A stretch of 64,000 nt of DNA from Colwellia sp. RSH04 (GTDB taxonomy: Bacteria > Pseudomonadota > Gammaproteobacteria > Enterobacterales > Alteromonadaceae): NCBI RefSeq assembly GCF_003545765.1, contig NZ_QXIO01000015.1:1-64000 (forward strand), read 5' to 3'. The position numbers and the translations under genes are program-made. This document shows, in pieces, positions 1 through 8,488 of the stretch. Below the pieces are notes generated by a model that did no database searches, was not told the DNA's origin, and was given only the letters and a program-made list of their open reading frames with translations. Position 1 is the first letter of the stretch, and every line of letters starts with the position of its first letter.

Positions 1-672
1 TAACATAAAATATACTATTGATATCCAGCGCTATTAGCGCTTGGCCATTTGGAGAAAACTTCAAATCGAAGTAGTGATTTTGGTTATCAAAGTTAGTTAG
101 CTTTAAGCGCTTTTCTGTCACAACATCATAAAGCCATATTTGTTCACTGCCTGTAGCTTCACTTATATAAGCTACTGCTTTACCGTTTGGAGAAAATGCT
201 GGTAGCCTGTCACTAACACTAGCATTTGCAATAGTTTTGCTGTTCCCATTAATTAGATCTACAAGTTTAATATCTTTGTTATGCCTACCTGCAACATATA
301 AATAGTCCTTGCCGTTACTATGTCTGTAGGGTCTTACGATTTGTTCACTGGCAGAAAAAATAATTTCTTTTTCCTTACCTGATAAATCATAGCTAGCCAA
401 TTGATATGATGGGAAACCATCCATAAGGACCATTCTGTCTCCTTGATGAGACCATATTCCGCAGCAAATATAAGCATTTTGCTTGAACAGTAAATTAAGT
501 TTTTCACTATCTAAATCAAGAGAGTAAAACCCTACCCACTGCTTTTCATCAGGCGATGAAATGAGAAGCTTGTTTTTTGTTTGGTGGAGATCAAATTGAC
601 TATTTCCTGCAAGATGAACACTCGGCTGATTTAATCGTGTTTTTATTTTGTGTGTAAAGCACGAAAATCACC
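1..672 (-). pseudogene. beta-propeller (TolB/PD40-like) fragment, running off the window
   Basis: The minus strand is open from 672 to the window edge. It encodes repeats typical of TolB/PD40 propeller blades, including the blade motif PAFSPNGKAVAYIS and a second FSPNGQALIALD about 50 residues later. Such propellers are often the C-terminal half of CadC-like membrane regulators (winged helix, one membrane helix, propeller). I infer that origin from family knowledge; no DNA-binding domain is present. An in-frame TAG lies at 673-675 and no ATG, GTG or TTG starts the frame, so the 5' part looks lost, probably at a junction near 675-700. The C-terminus lies outside the window. Confidence 0.6.
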
Positions 673-786
673 CTAACCATTTAATAAGTTATTTTTTTGC
701 CAATGCCTAGGTTCTTTGAGCATTTAAATACAGTATTCAAATTTTATAGTCTGACTTATGATGTTAATTATCAAAAAAAGGAAAAT

Positions 787-1224
787 ATGAAACTTTTGAC
801 TCCCTTAAAGTCATATTGGTGGAAGTTACTAGCATTTCTATTTACCTCTTCGCCTTCTATAGCCTCAGAAAAAGTAAAAGTTAAAATTGCTGCCGTTGAT
901 TGGTGTCCTCAATTATGTCCAAGAGGGAACGTATCTGGTTATATAAATGAGATATTGTCATCAATATATCCTTCGGAGCTGTTTACTTTAGATATTGATT
1001 ACCTCCCTTGGTCACGAGCGATTAAGCTTGTAAATAAAGGTGATTACCAAATGTTGTTAGCTCCTACAAAAGAAGAAGCGCCTGATTTGAAATACCCTTT
1101 ATACCCTATCGGCATTCAACAAATGTGTTTCTTTACACTAACCGATTCTAATTGGAGTTATATAAATACCGACTCATTAAAAGGTTTAAGTGAACCAAGT
1201 AAACATATTGATTTTAATCTTTAA
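787..1224 (+). pseudogene. periplasmic solute-binding protein (family 3), 3'-truncated
   Basis: The ATG at 787 has an AAGGA ribosome site and opens a signal peptide ending near SIASEK. The mature part begins with AAVDWCPQLCP and runs through PWSRAIKL and GIQQMCFF. It is a paralogue of the 274-residue protein at 17142-17966, which has IDWCPQIC, PWSHAIKL and GIQKMCFF in the same order. Homology stops after about 135 residues, and the last residues do not match. The break lies just before GTTATGTG at 1238, which resembles an attC right end, so cassette insertion may have cut the gene. The paralogue is a family-3 extracellular solute-binding protein. This copy lacks the second lobe and is very unlikely to bind ligand. 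Confidence 0.7.
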
Positions 1225-1296
1225 ATAATAATATACTGTTATGTGCCTATTGTCTGAGGTCTAATCTAACAAAGGCAATATTATAATGAGGATCAT

Positions 1297-1713
1297 ATGA
1301 AAATTTTTGAATGGGATGACAATAGAAAAACGCTTTTATCGATGCTTTGGGTTTTTCTTACTGTTAACTATATTTTCTGCGATGTTTTTACTCTTCATCA
1401 TGCTGAATCACTGCAATCATTTTTAACGGGTGAAGCTGGGGGGATGAAAATAACAGAAGAGTTTCTTTTGTATTTTGCATTTATCATGCAAATTCCGATG
1501 ATTATGATTCTTCTTTCTAGATATTTAGTATATCGACCAAATAAATATCTAAATATCATCGCAGCAATCATAACCGGTACAATCCAAAGCGTTACACTCT
1601 ATATGGGGGGTACTCTGCACTACATTTTTTTTAGCATGATTGAGATAAGTGTCGCAGTATTAATAATTTACATCGCAGTTACTTGGAAGGAAAAAATTGT
1701 TTCCTCGCAATAG
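1297..1713 (+). CDS. four-helix membrane protein, DUF6326-like (integron cassette)
   Basis: This encodes 138 residues with about four hydrophobic segments. It opens with a cytoplasmic stretch and the phrase LSMLWVFLTVNYIFCDVF, which resembles DUF6326 membrane proteins; the match is from memory and the function is unknown. A GAGGATC ribosome site precedes the ATG. It is the sole gene between an attC-like end (GTTATGTG at 1238) and the attC at 1719, on the strand and at the spacing expected for a gene cassette. Expression would depend on an upstream promoter or one within the cassette. Confidence 0.65.
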   Translation: MKIFEWDDNRKTLLSMLWVFLTVNYIFCDVFTLHHAESLQSFLTGEAGGMKITEEFLLYFAFIMQIPMIMILLSRYLVYRPNKYLNIIAAIITGTIQSVTLYMGGTLHYIFFSMIEISVAVLIIYIAVTWKEKIVSSQ

Positions 1714-1718
1714 TCCAG

Positions 1719-1814
1719 CACATAACAAGTCACTCAAAAGGACAAAAAACAGTTGGTTTTTGCTCCTTCGTCGCTTATTTTAACCAACTATTTCTTGCCT
1801 CTTAGTGAGGCGTT
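1719..1814 (+). repeat. attC recombination site 1 of the left cassette array
   Basis: It begins CATAACAAGTCACTCAAAAGG a few bases after the preceding stop codon and ends CCTCTTAGTGAGGCGTT. Inside, an imperfect inverted pair (AGTTGGTTTTTG with TTTTAACCAACT) gives the folded arms of an attC. The organisation resembles Vibrio-type cassette repeats. The right core GTT (1812-1814) is separated from its usual following bases by the MITE at 1815-1960; the rest, GTTATATG, resumes at 1961. Confidence 0.8.
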
Positions 1815-1960
1815 GAGGCTGTATAATTACTCATTTTTAAGAAAAACAGCCTGTTTTATGGGTTCCAAATACATTACCTAATGCTTTAAAAACGCTTAGA
1901 GTTAATTACAGGAGCTCGTTTTTTAATTGAATTTGGCTGTTAGAGTTATTCTACAGTCTC
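1815..1960 (+). mobile_element. 146-bp MITE inserted at the attC core, copy 1
   Basis: The element starts GAGGCTGTATAATTACTC and ends GAGTTATTCTACAGTCTC, an 18-bp near-perfect terminal inverted repeat. It has no coding capacity. A second copy of the same length, nearly identical, lies at 56577-56722. The termini match those of the IS1182-family element at 57699-59559, so that element's transposase is the likely source of mobility. GTT occurs on both sides (1812-1814 and 1961-1963), consistent with target duplication at the attC right core. Confidence 0.85.
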
Positions 1961-2003
1961 GTTATATGCAATTCAGATTTATGAGTATTATTCAAAGGTT
2001 CGT

Positions 2004-2471
2004 ATGGAAAATTTAGTTGTCATTAGGGAAGCGAAAAAAAGTGATCACCCATTTATTTTTGAACTTTCACCTTACTTAGTTGAAGTTGCTCAGCTAGATT
2101 GGCATAGTGACGAAGCTATTCAAAAAATGCAAGATGATTACATTTCTAAAATGCTTGAAGAAACACCGAAACCAAACATCACCTTTATCGCTGAGATCAA
2201 TAATATTTCATTGGGTTTTATTCATGTACGAACACAAAAGGATGGAATTTCAGGTGAAACTTGTGGAACTATACCGCTTCTTGCCGTATCACCTAAATCG
2301 CAAGGTTTGGGCTTAGGTAAACTTTTAATTGAACACGGTGAAAAGTGGGCTAAAAACTTAGGCTGTAGGTTGTTACATCTAGAGGTCTTTGCAAATAATA
2401 AGAAAGCGGATAGCTTTTATCAAAATATAGGTTTTAAGCCTGAAACTGTTCATATGATAAAACCAATATAG
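2004..2471 (+). CDS. GNAT-family N-acetyltransferase (cassette)
   Basis: This encodes 155 residues with a GNAT fold. The acetyl-CoA-binding region is seen around residues 95-115 as LLAVSPKSQGLGLGKLLIEHGEKWA, with the Q/R-x-x-G-x-G/A pyrophosphate loop as QGLGLG. Beta-strand 5 and the closing helix follow (LHLEVFANNKKADSFYQNIGFKPE). The substrate cannot be read from sequence; acetyltransferases are common integron cargo and acetylate antibiotics, polyamines or protein N-termini. The gene fills the cassette between GTTATATG at 1961 and the attC at 2479. The start is the ATG after GGTTCGT and its ribosome site is weak. Confidence 0.85.
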   Translation: MENLVVIREAKKSDHPFIFELSPYLVEVAQLDWHSDEAIQKMQDDYISKMLEETPKPNITFIAEINNISLGFIHVRTQKDGISGETCGTIPLLAVSPKSQGLGLGKLLIEHGEKWAKNLGCRLLHLEVFANNKKADSFYQNIGFKPETVHMIKPI

Positions 2472-2478
2472 AGTAATT

Positions 2479-2572
2479 TGCATATAAGCATTTAAAGCGG
2501 GACTGCTAACAGTTTGCTCGGTTTCGCTTCGCTACACATTTTAGCAAACAATTATCAGCCCCTTAAATGGGC
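2479..2572 (+). repeat. attC site 2, split by an IS1111-type element
   Basis: The left part starts GCATATAAGCATTTAAAGCGGGACTG, contains complementary arms (CTAACAGTTTGCT with AGCAAACAATTATCAG) and ends GCCCCTTAAATGGGC. The expected right core GTTAGGC is missing here and is found at 3956-3962, beyond the insertion sequence. The element therefore entered between GGGC and GTTAGGC of one attC. The same arm sequence recurs in the attC at 57599. Confidence 0.8.
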
Positions 2573-3955
2573 TACATGGACTCCCCTTTGTCAAGCAATA
2601 GCATCTCTTACAACAAGAAGATCTGACAGCAGCTCTACATTCGGCGTTTATTAGCTTTGTTACGCTATCGCCCTGATGATTTGCGCTTGAGCAATGCCTC
2701 ATTCGTTAAACAGAGTCTTCTCTTTAGAGAAACTCTTCCCGATTAAACAGGCTTTCTTGCTCTCGGTCTGACCGTGTTATCGTCAATTGCTAATGCACAG
2801 ACTCGGTGGGGTTAACCGTTTGGTTTAACCTCTTACTTCATAAGAAATTATTTTACATAATCTACCTGATATTCTTTTTCTGAGTGTAACAGTGCCCAAA
2901 TTAGTCGGGCGTTTTTAGCCGCTAATGCGACCGTTGCTCGTTTAAAACCTCGTCGCTGTACAAGATCTTTTACCCAAAGGCTAGTGCGGTCAGTTTTATT
3001 TTTACAGTTAGCAATAACGGCTCTTGCACCATGAATGAGTGAGGTACGAATATGTTTCTCGCCTCGCTTGCTAATTCTGCCTAAGCGAGCAACCCCGCCA
3101 GTTGAGTACTACCTTGGTACTAAGCCTATCCATGCGGCAAAGGAACGACTACTGTCAAAATGTTTTGCATCATTGACGGTAGCAACGACAGCGGTTGCTG
3201 TGATTTCACCAATACCCGGAATACTCATTAAGCGTTTAGCGTCTTTCATTTTATTCGCTAGCGCGTATAGTTTTCTATCATATTTGAGTACTTCTTCATT
3301 CAAGGCTTTAATGCTTTGCCATAAATCATTGAGTAATTCACGAGCAAGGAAGGGTAAATTGTTTTCAGCATCTTCCAAAATACCTACAATGGCTTTTTGT
3401 GCAGGATAACGGCCTTTAGGCATGATAATGCCAAATTCGGCGAGTAGGCCTCGCAAACGGTTTATCCGTGCGGTTCTATCTTTGATAGCGCCTTGGCGAA
3501 TACGATGCAAACATAATACGGCTTGTTGCTCTTCGCTTTTGATACTGACAAAACGTGTCTTTGGTCTGGTGGCTGCTTCACAAATAGCTTCGGCATCATT
3601 GGCGTCATTCTTTTCGTTTTGACGATAAGGAATAACAAATTTAGATGCTATGATGCGAACATCATGGCCAAGTTTCTTGAATTCCCTTGCCCAGTAATGT
3701 GCTCCCGAGCATGCTTCCATGGCAATAATGCACTTTGGTAGCTTTGCTATTTCTGCTAACAGTTTGTTTCTTTTGACAGTTTTTCTTAATTTACACTTGC
3801 CATGTTGGTCAACACCATGAATACTAAAAACAAGTTTGGCTAAATCGATGCCAACGACTTTAATTAAGGACATATGGACTCTCCTTTATTGAATGTATTT
3901 AACACCTTTCAATATGGCACATAGATGCCGATTAGTAGGGGAGTCCATATCATTC
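2573..3955 (-). mobile_element. IS110-family element, IS1111 group, inserted in attC
   Basis: Subterminal inverted repeats ATGGACTCCCC (2576) and GGGGAGTCCAT (3938-3948) bracket a single transposase gene on the minus strand. No target duplication is visible, as is usual for this family. The element lies precisely between the arms and right core of an attC. This matches the described IS1111-attC group, which targets cassette sites. The exact ends are uncertain by a few bases. About 270 noncoding bases lie between the transposase stop and the left repeat. Confidence 0.85.
2848..3873 (-). pseudogene. IS1111-type transposase with one nonsense codon
   Basis: The protein begins MSLIKVVGIDLAKLVFSIHG, with the DEDD-type catalytic N-terminus of IS110-family transposases, and has the transposase_20 helix-hairpin region MSIPGIGEITATAVVA. 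At 3109-3111 a TAG replaces the Gln expected in the conserved phrase GLVPRQ-STGG. The same frame then continues without interruption as YSTGGVARLGRISKRGEK to a TAA at 2848-2850. A single C-to-T change explains the break. The whole frame would be 341 residues, normal for the group. The copy is probably inactive unless the amber codon is suppressed. Confidence 0.85.
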
Positions 3956-3969
3956 GTTAGGCAACTATC

Positions 3970-4479
3970 ATGATTTCCGAGCCAGATTGGTCACAACATG
4001 CGATAAGTTCGGCAATTTCGCCAAAGTTTTTACAACTTTTCGCATCAATAATTATGCAGCAGACTATCAATGAATATGAATTACAAATGTGTATAGCTAT
4101 GCTACTCAAGCTGGATTACGAAAAGGTTCAAATTCTTACAGCAGAGTTGTCATATCGTCAACTTATAGCATTATTGTCGTCGTCAATGCTGAAGCTAAGC
4201 GATTCAGAAAGTGAGAACTTTAAAGAGTTTAAATACGCATTAAAAAAGGTAGATGAATTCGAACAACTCAGAAATAATTTAGCGCACTCGATTTGGATGC
4301 ACTCTCCAGAAGGTATTGCTAAGCCGGGAGCAAAAAGAATGAAAACCACCTCAAAGAGAAAAGCAGGGTTAAAGCTTATTGAAGAGGAGTTTTCAGAAGA
4401 ACATATAGAACTGCAATGGAAAAAAGGTAACTTTTTCATTAAAGAGTTAAAGAAAAGAGTGGTAGCAGTAGTTGCCTAA
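3970..4479 (+). CDS. HEPN-like cassette protein of unknown function
   Basis: This encodes 169 mostly helical residues. Around residue 99 the segment EQLRNNLAHSIW contains R-x4-H, the motif shared by HEPN ribonucleases and related toxin or defence proteins. The match rests on that short motif and helical context only, so nuclease activity is an inference. The C-terminal third is lysine-rich. The gene begins eight bases after the attC right core GTTAGGC and its stop TAA lies inside the left core GCCTAAC of the next attC, so it occupies one complete cassette. No antitoxin-like partner sits beside it. Confidence 0.55.
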   Translation: MISEPDWSQHAISSAISPKFLQLFASIIMQQTINEYELQMCIAMLLKLDYEKVQILTAELSYRQLIALLSSSMLKLSDSESENFKEFKYALKKVDEFEQLRNNLAHSIWMHSPEGIAKPGAKRMKTTSKRKAGLKLIEEEFSEEHIELQWKKGNFFIKELKKRVVAVVA

Positions 4480-4538
4480 CACATATGAGCCTTATTCCCG
4501 TCAATAGGCAATAGGGTTTTATTTAGCTGCCGTTAGGC
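4474..4538 (+). repeat. attC site 3, short type with perfect outer cores
   Basis: The left core GCCTAAC (4474-4480) and right core GTTAGGC (4532-4538) are exact complements, as in classical 59-base elements, and enclose about 50 bases. The preceding gene ends within the left core. The inner arms are weaker than at the other sites. It is the last clear attC of the left array; after it come about 420 bases without a recognisable gene, leading into a decayed IS110 copy. Confidence 0.65.
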
Positions 4539-4962
4539 AGCTAATTGTTCAGTCAATTCACAAGTTCATCTACTTCGCTATGTCAATTAGCCATTAAACA
4601 ACGGTTTACGGCAAACACATATAGAGGCTCTCTTATTGTGATCTCATCACTGCCTACTCTGTCTATCCATAGGTTAAGTAGGGGCACTAGACATTTATCG
4701 GTTAACCTTACGCTGGTACTATTCAAGCATGATGACTCAGTGCCTTTGGGCGCAGTTCAGTTAGTTTAAGACTCAGTTAAGGTGTAAACGCGCTTGCTCA
4801 TTGCAACTTTTAACGTTAATGCGCACCAATGGCGAGTCTAATCAAGCGAAGTGGCTTGGACTACTCGGCATAATAATCATCAACTTTCAGTTAACGGACG
4901 CGATGATTAATCAGATGCTCTTACTCATCCAGTTAGGTGTTCAGCTCTCGCCATTGTGCGAC

Positions 4963-5992
4963 TTAACGGTTTAAAAACTTATCTTCATCAAAAACCTGCC
5001 TATCTCGAAGCATGAAGTAAACACAGCGACCAATTTTATAACGCTTTACCTTTACTCATGCGTTTTTGTAATTTAGCTAAATAGCGTTTAGCGTTGTCAT
5101 TACCGCGAAGATAAAGCACTGCGGCTTCACTAAAAGCCCATTTCAGATAACCATTACCAATTTTATTACCGCTAGTACCATAGGTTTTCCCAGCTGACTC
5201 TGCTTTGCATTTCACTAATCGTGAATAAGAGGCAAACTGTTGAACGGTGGGAAAACGGTTGATATCACCAATTTCATATAAAATGGTTAATGCTAAAGTT
5301 TGACCAATACCCGGGAATGTTCGGACGATATTGAGTAGTGCACCATAATGTTCTTTGGCTTTTCCTTCGATAAATGACTCAACATGCTTTAGCTCTCGGA
5401 TGTAGCAATCTAGGATGTTCATGTCGAGTGCTATCATCCGTTGTACAACAGGATCATCATAATAATGTCGCAGTCCGTCACGGGCACTGACATTTTTTAA
5501 ATTAAGTGATTGAGCGGGTAAGTTATATTGACTGTCTGTGTTAACAACGTGAGCTTTTAATTCACTTCCATGTCGCATAACGTAGGTGCGCCTTCTGAGT
5601 AAATCTCTGGTTGCACGAGTCTCTGCTGGGTAATTGTAGGCGAGTGGAAAATTTCCCCCACGCATTAGGCTAGCAATTTTATAGGAGTCTATCTTATCGT
5701 TTTTAGCTTTTCCGCCATGGATAGCCTTCATATAAAGCGCATGACCTAAAATAAACTCAACATTCATTTCACGACAAAAGTCACTGACCCAATACCAGCA
5801 ATGCATACACTCAACCCCAACCACCACCTGTCCAATATAGGGTTTGAGTAGCTTGTGTAACTGATGAGGATCGGCTTTTATTTTCTGATGAACGACTTTA
5901 TTACCATGTTCATCAAGTATGCAAACATATAAAAGTCGTGCATGTAGATCGATTCCGCAATAATATTTATGTAAAGTAGTATAGAATTTCAT
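4963..5992 (-). pseudogene. IS110-family transposase with a C-terminal frameshift
   Basis: It begins MKFYTTLHKYYCGIDLHARLL, with the IS110 catalytic domain (GIDLHAR, VVGVECMHCWYW, KNDKIDSYKIA) and the second domain (TFPGIGQTLALTILYEIGDI). The first frame ends at 5036 after SKGKAL. The expected tail KIGRCVYFMLRDRQVF continues immediately in another frame and stops at 4963-4965. A small deletion that changes the frame fits best. Flanking noncoding sequence (4539-4962, and roughly 5993-6120) probably belongs partly to the element, but I could not define its ends. The copy is likely inactive. Confidence 0.8.
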
Positions 5993-6975
5993 TGAGCTTT
6001 CTCCTTTTGGTTTGGTCGCCTTGAAGTTTAGCTCAGTGCTAGACTTCGGGGAGAAGGCTCAATTAGTATCAAGGCGCTGCTGTCGGACAAATTTGCTGCA
6101 GAGCGCGGCGTTATCGATACAAAAACTAATCTGAATTCAATTCTAGCCAGTAAGTGCAGATGTCCGCTTTGTGGCAAAAGTAGAATTTACAAATGCACTA
6201 ATATTGACGCTTGGTCTTTCTTGGTCATTTTACTCACCACCAAGTTAAATGAGTTACCGGTCATGCGTTCAATTTCACCTTAGGGAATTGAACCATCTAA
6301 AATAACGATATTTCATTGTGTTTTAAGCATATAACATTAATGCTACTGAAATAATTATGGGTAGAATTTCAGACCTTAGCGACTAGTCGTTCTTTAGGTC
6401 AATTGATAGCCCAGCCTGTGTTAAAACTCCCAAAGTAAAATTTTTATGCGACGCTACGTAAATTAATAGGTAGCTTTAAATCAAATGTAATACAGAATTT
6501 AATATAAAGAACATTTTTCGTTGGTTTTAACCAATTGCTCAAGTTTGAAATAGTTTTCACACAGCCTGAGCCAATAGCTGACGTTAGCTTTTGTGCACAT
6601 TTCATAAATAATGATCTGAAATTTTTAGTGTTTATCTAAGTCATCTCTATATCCCTGAGTTGAGCTAAACATTTCGACAGGTGAGTCAAATATCTTCGAC
6701 TTAGCTGATATTGATTAAATCGTTTTTTAGACTGACTTCATATAATCATATAATCATATAATCATATTGATGATTGATGATTGATGATTGATGATTGATG
6801 ATTGATACCCCCTTAGAATTAAAAACATGATCCTATTTATTTTATTGTCAGGCTTACTTGACAGTGTCATTATTTGTCGACATAATGTAATGGCAACCTT
6901 ACACTAAGTCAGGTTTTCAAGTCATCAATTCACTGGCCTCGCCAATTGCCGGGTTAGTATTTTTAGGAAAATATT
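5993..6975. other. non-coding stretch with IS110 flank and short tandem repeats
   Basis: No convincing gene is present. The left 100 bases are upstream sequence of the IS110 copy. GCGGCGTTATC at about 6110 resembles an attC right end, but I see no matching left core. The rest is A+T-rich with stop codons in all frames. The tandem repeats at 6739-6806 are listed separately. A possible promoter for the following pair is TTGACA near 6870 with TAATGT near 6893. Confidence 0.5.
6739..6806. repeat. two adjacent short tandem repeats
   Basis: Three copies of the 8-mer TATAATCA are followed directly by five to six copies of the 7-mer TGATGAT. There are no unique spacers, so it is not a CRISPR array. 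Such slippage-prone repeats upstream of a gene can vary in number. Here they lie about 170 bases upstream of the membrane protein/HTH pair, so an effect on expression is possible but unsupported. Confidence 0.9.
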
Positions 6976-7371
6976 ATGAAAATGTCTAAGCAAGAAGTTT
7001 TTTTCGTGAAACGTTTTATGTCCGCAATGTTTTTATTTCTCATCTTGATTGCAGTACAAACGTTTTCTATAGAATTGTTAGAACTGTCAACTTGGCAAAA
7101 AGTTATTTTCACTCTTCTACCAGTATTGCCACTAATATGGGCATTTCTAATTTATAGAGCTAAATATAGAGCGCTGGATGAATACATGAAAGCACTAACC
7201 GGAGAAGCGTTTTTATGGATGATTGGCCTTCTTTGTTTTTCATCATTTATTTACGGCATGTTAGCGATGAAATTCCCAATGCCTCCGGTAGAACTAGCAT
7301 TGGTAATGCCAATTGTATTTGGTGGTCACGTTCTGATACTGCAACTACTAATATGGAAAGATAATGAATAA
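6976..7371 (+). CDS. small four-helix membrane protein paired with an HTH regulator
   Basis: This encodes 131 residues with four predicted membrane helices (near 17-33, 45-62, 77-95 and 105-124) and short loops. I do not recognise a named family. It overlaps the next gene by eight bases, so the two are translationally coupled. Membrane protein plus small Xre-type regulator pairs are common in bacteria, and the regulator usually controls the pair. The start ATG at 6976 follows AGGAAA; an alternative ATG lies six bases on. Confidence 0.6.
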   Translation: MKMSKQEVFFVKRFMSAMFLFLILIAVQTFSIELLELSTWQKVIFTLLPVLPLIWAFLIYRAKYRALDEYMKALTGEAFLWMIGLLCFSSFIYGMLAMKFPMPPVELALVMPIVFGGHVLILQLLIWKDNE

Positions 7372-7582
7372 TCGAATTAAGGTATTACGCGCTGAACAAG
7401 ACTTGTCACAACAAAAACTTGCAGAAAGAATAGGAGTTTCTCGACAAGCTATTAATGCTGTAGAGAGGGGTAAACATGATCCTTCATTGCAGTTGGCATT
7501 TGATATCGCCAACCAGTTTAATAAGCGCATTGAAGAGGTTTTTTTCCCTGAGAAAAAATCAGAGTTTAAAGATAACGAATGA
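7364..7582 (+). CDS. Xre-family transcriptional regulator
   Basis: This encodes 72 residues with a Cro/CI helix-turn-helix covering almost the whole protein: LRAEQDLSQQKLAERIGVSRQAINAVERGKHDPSLQLAFDIA. The ending IEEVFFPE is typical of the short YozG/Xre-like regulators that accompany membrane proteins. It should bind DNA as a dimer. The overlap with the preceding membrane protein indicates one transcript. Its target, perhaps its own promoter, cannot be read directly. Confidence 0.85.
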   Translation: MNNRIKVLRAEQDLSQQKLAERIGVSRQAINAVERGKHDPSLQLAFDIANQFNKRIEEVFFPEKKSEFKDNE

Positions 7583-7608
7583 AATAGATAATTTAATTAG
7601 GAAGTATT

Positions 7609-7692
7609 ATGAGTTATAAATGTTGCATTAGTTTGTTATTAAGCATTACCCTTTATTCTGTGATTTGTGCGCCAAGCGGAAGCTATCTGTGA
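7609..7692 (+). pseudogene. truncated exported protein, signal peptide only
   Basis: A ribosome site (TAGGAAG) and ATG at 7609 open a 27-codon frame that reads as a signal peptide, MSYKCCISLLLSITLYSVICA, and stops six codons later. No continuation is seen in other frames. It is most likely the remaining 5' end of a secreted-protein gene lost by deletion, with an intact initiation region 27 bases after the regulator gene. A genuine leader peptide is less likely. Confidence 0.45.
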
Positions 7693-8014
7693 CGAAATTA
7701 GTACTTCCGCTTACACCAAAACCTGAAATTATTGACTGAGTGGAAAGTTAACTGCGTTCACAAACAAACAAACAATAAAATCTAATTGATTATTTGTCCG
7801 CTAACTTTGTTAACACGAACCAAAGAACATAAGAGTACTTAAATAATCATTTAAGGATTATTTAATATTGATAATATATTTGCCAAATTTTTATCAAATG
7901 ACATACTATTTTTTTAAATCATTTTTGTTTTTTATTTAAAGGATTAATATGAAAATAGAGGAATTTAAAAAGAAAGCTAAAGCACTAGGTTAAAGTAGTT
8001 TTGAAGGGGTTCCA

Positions 8015-8488
8015 ATGTTTAAAGGTGAGATTGTACCCAAAGGTAAACTAGCCTTCGATTTTAGTTATAATGTGCTCACAACTTGTTTTGATAGATTAGT
8101 TGATATAGAAAACACTTCTGGTTTATATCAAATATTTACTTTAGATGGTCTACCTCTCAAGGTTGGGATTGCTAAAAGTTTACGCAGCAGACTAAATCAA
8201 CATTTAAAATCCTCACAAAAAAGACTGAAATCTACTATTGACGGTGAAGTACTTGAACCAAGCCATCTTCAATCTACACAATCTATCTTAGCAAAGCATT
8301 TGTATTTCGATAGCTCACTAACAAATGACAACGATTTAAAAACAGAATGTGGAAGACGTAACTTTCTAATAAAAGAAACCTACTTGCTTATTACCTATAC
8401 GTGCGACAGAGAAGAAGCCAAACGTTTAGAAAAAATCGCTGAAAGTTCAGATATGTGGCGTTACAAAGGAATGGTAAAGATAATTTAA
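8015..8488 (+). CDS. GIY-YIG-like protein with an upstream in-frame stop
   Basis: This encodes 157 residues. The stretch GLYQIFTLDGLPLKVGIAKSLRSRLNQHL around 40-65 resembles the GIY-YIG core (GLY, then a Val/Ile-Gly pair, then an Arg-x-x-x-His helix), found in homing, UvrC-type and repair nucleases. A better-initiated start lies upstream: AAAGGA then ATG at 7949 in the same frame, interrupted by TAA at 7991-7993 after MKIEEFKKKAKALG. The original protein was therefore probably 179 residues. Translation from 8015 is plausible because GAAGGGG precedes it. The domain call is moderate. Confidence 0.55.
   Translation: MFKGEIVPKGKLAFDFSYNVLTTCFDRLVDIENTSGLYQIFTLDGLPLKVGIAKSLRSRLNQHLKSSQKRLKSTIDGEVLEPSHLQSTQSILAKHLYFDSSLTNDNDLKTECGRRNFLIKETYLLITYTCDREEAKRLEKIAESSDMWRYKGMVKII

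Noticed and set aside
6739-6806. Possible CRISPR array
   Set aside because: The repeats are 7-8 bases, directly adjacent and without unique spacers, and no cas gene is present.
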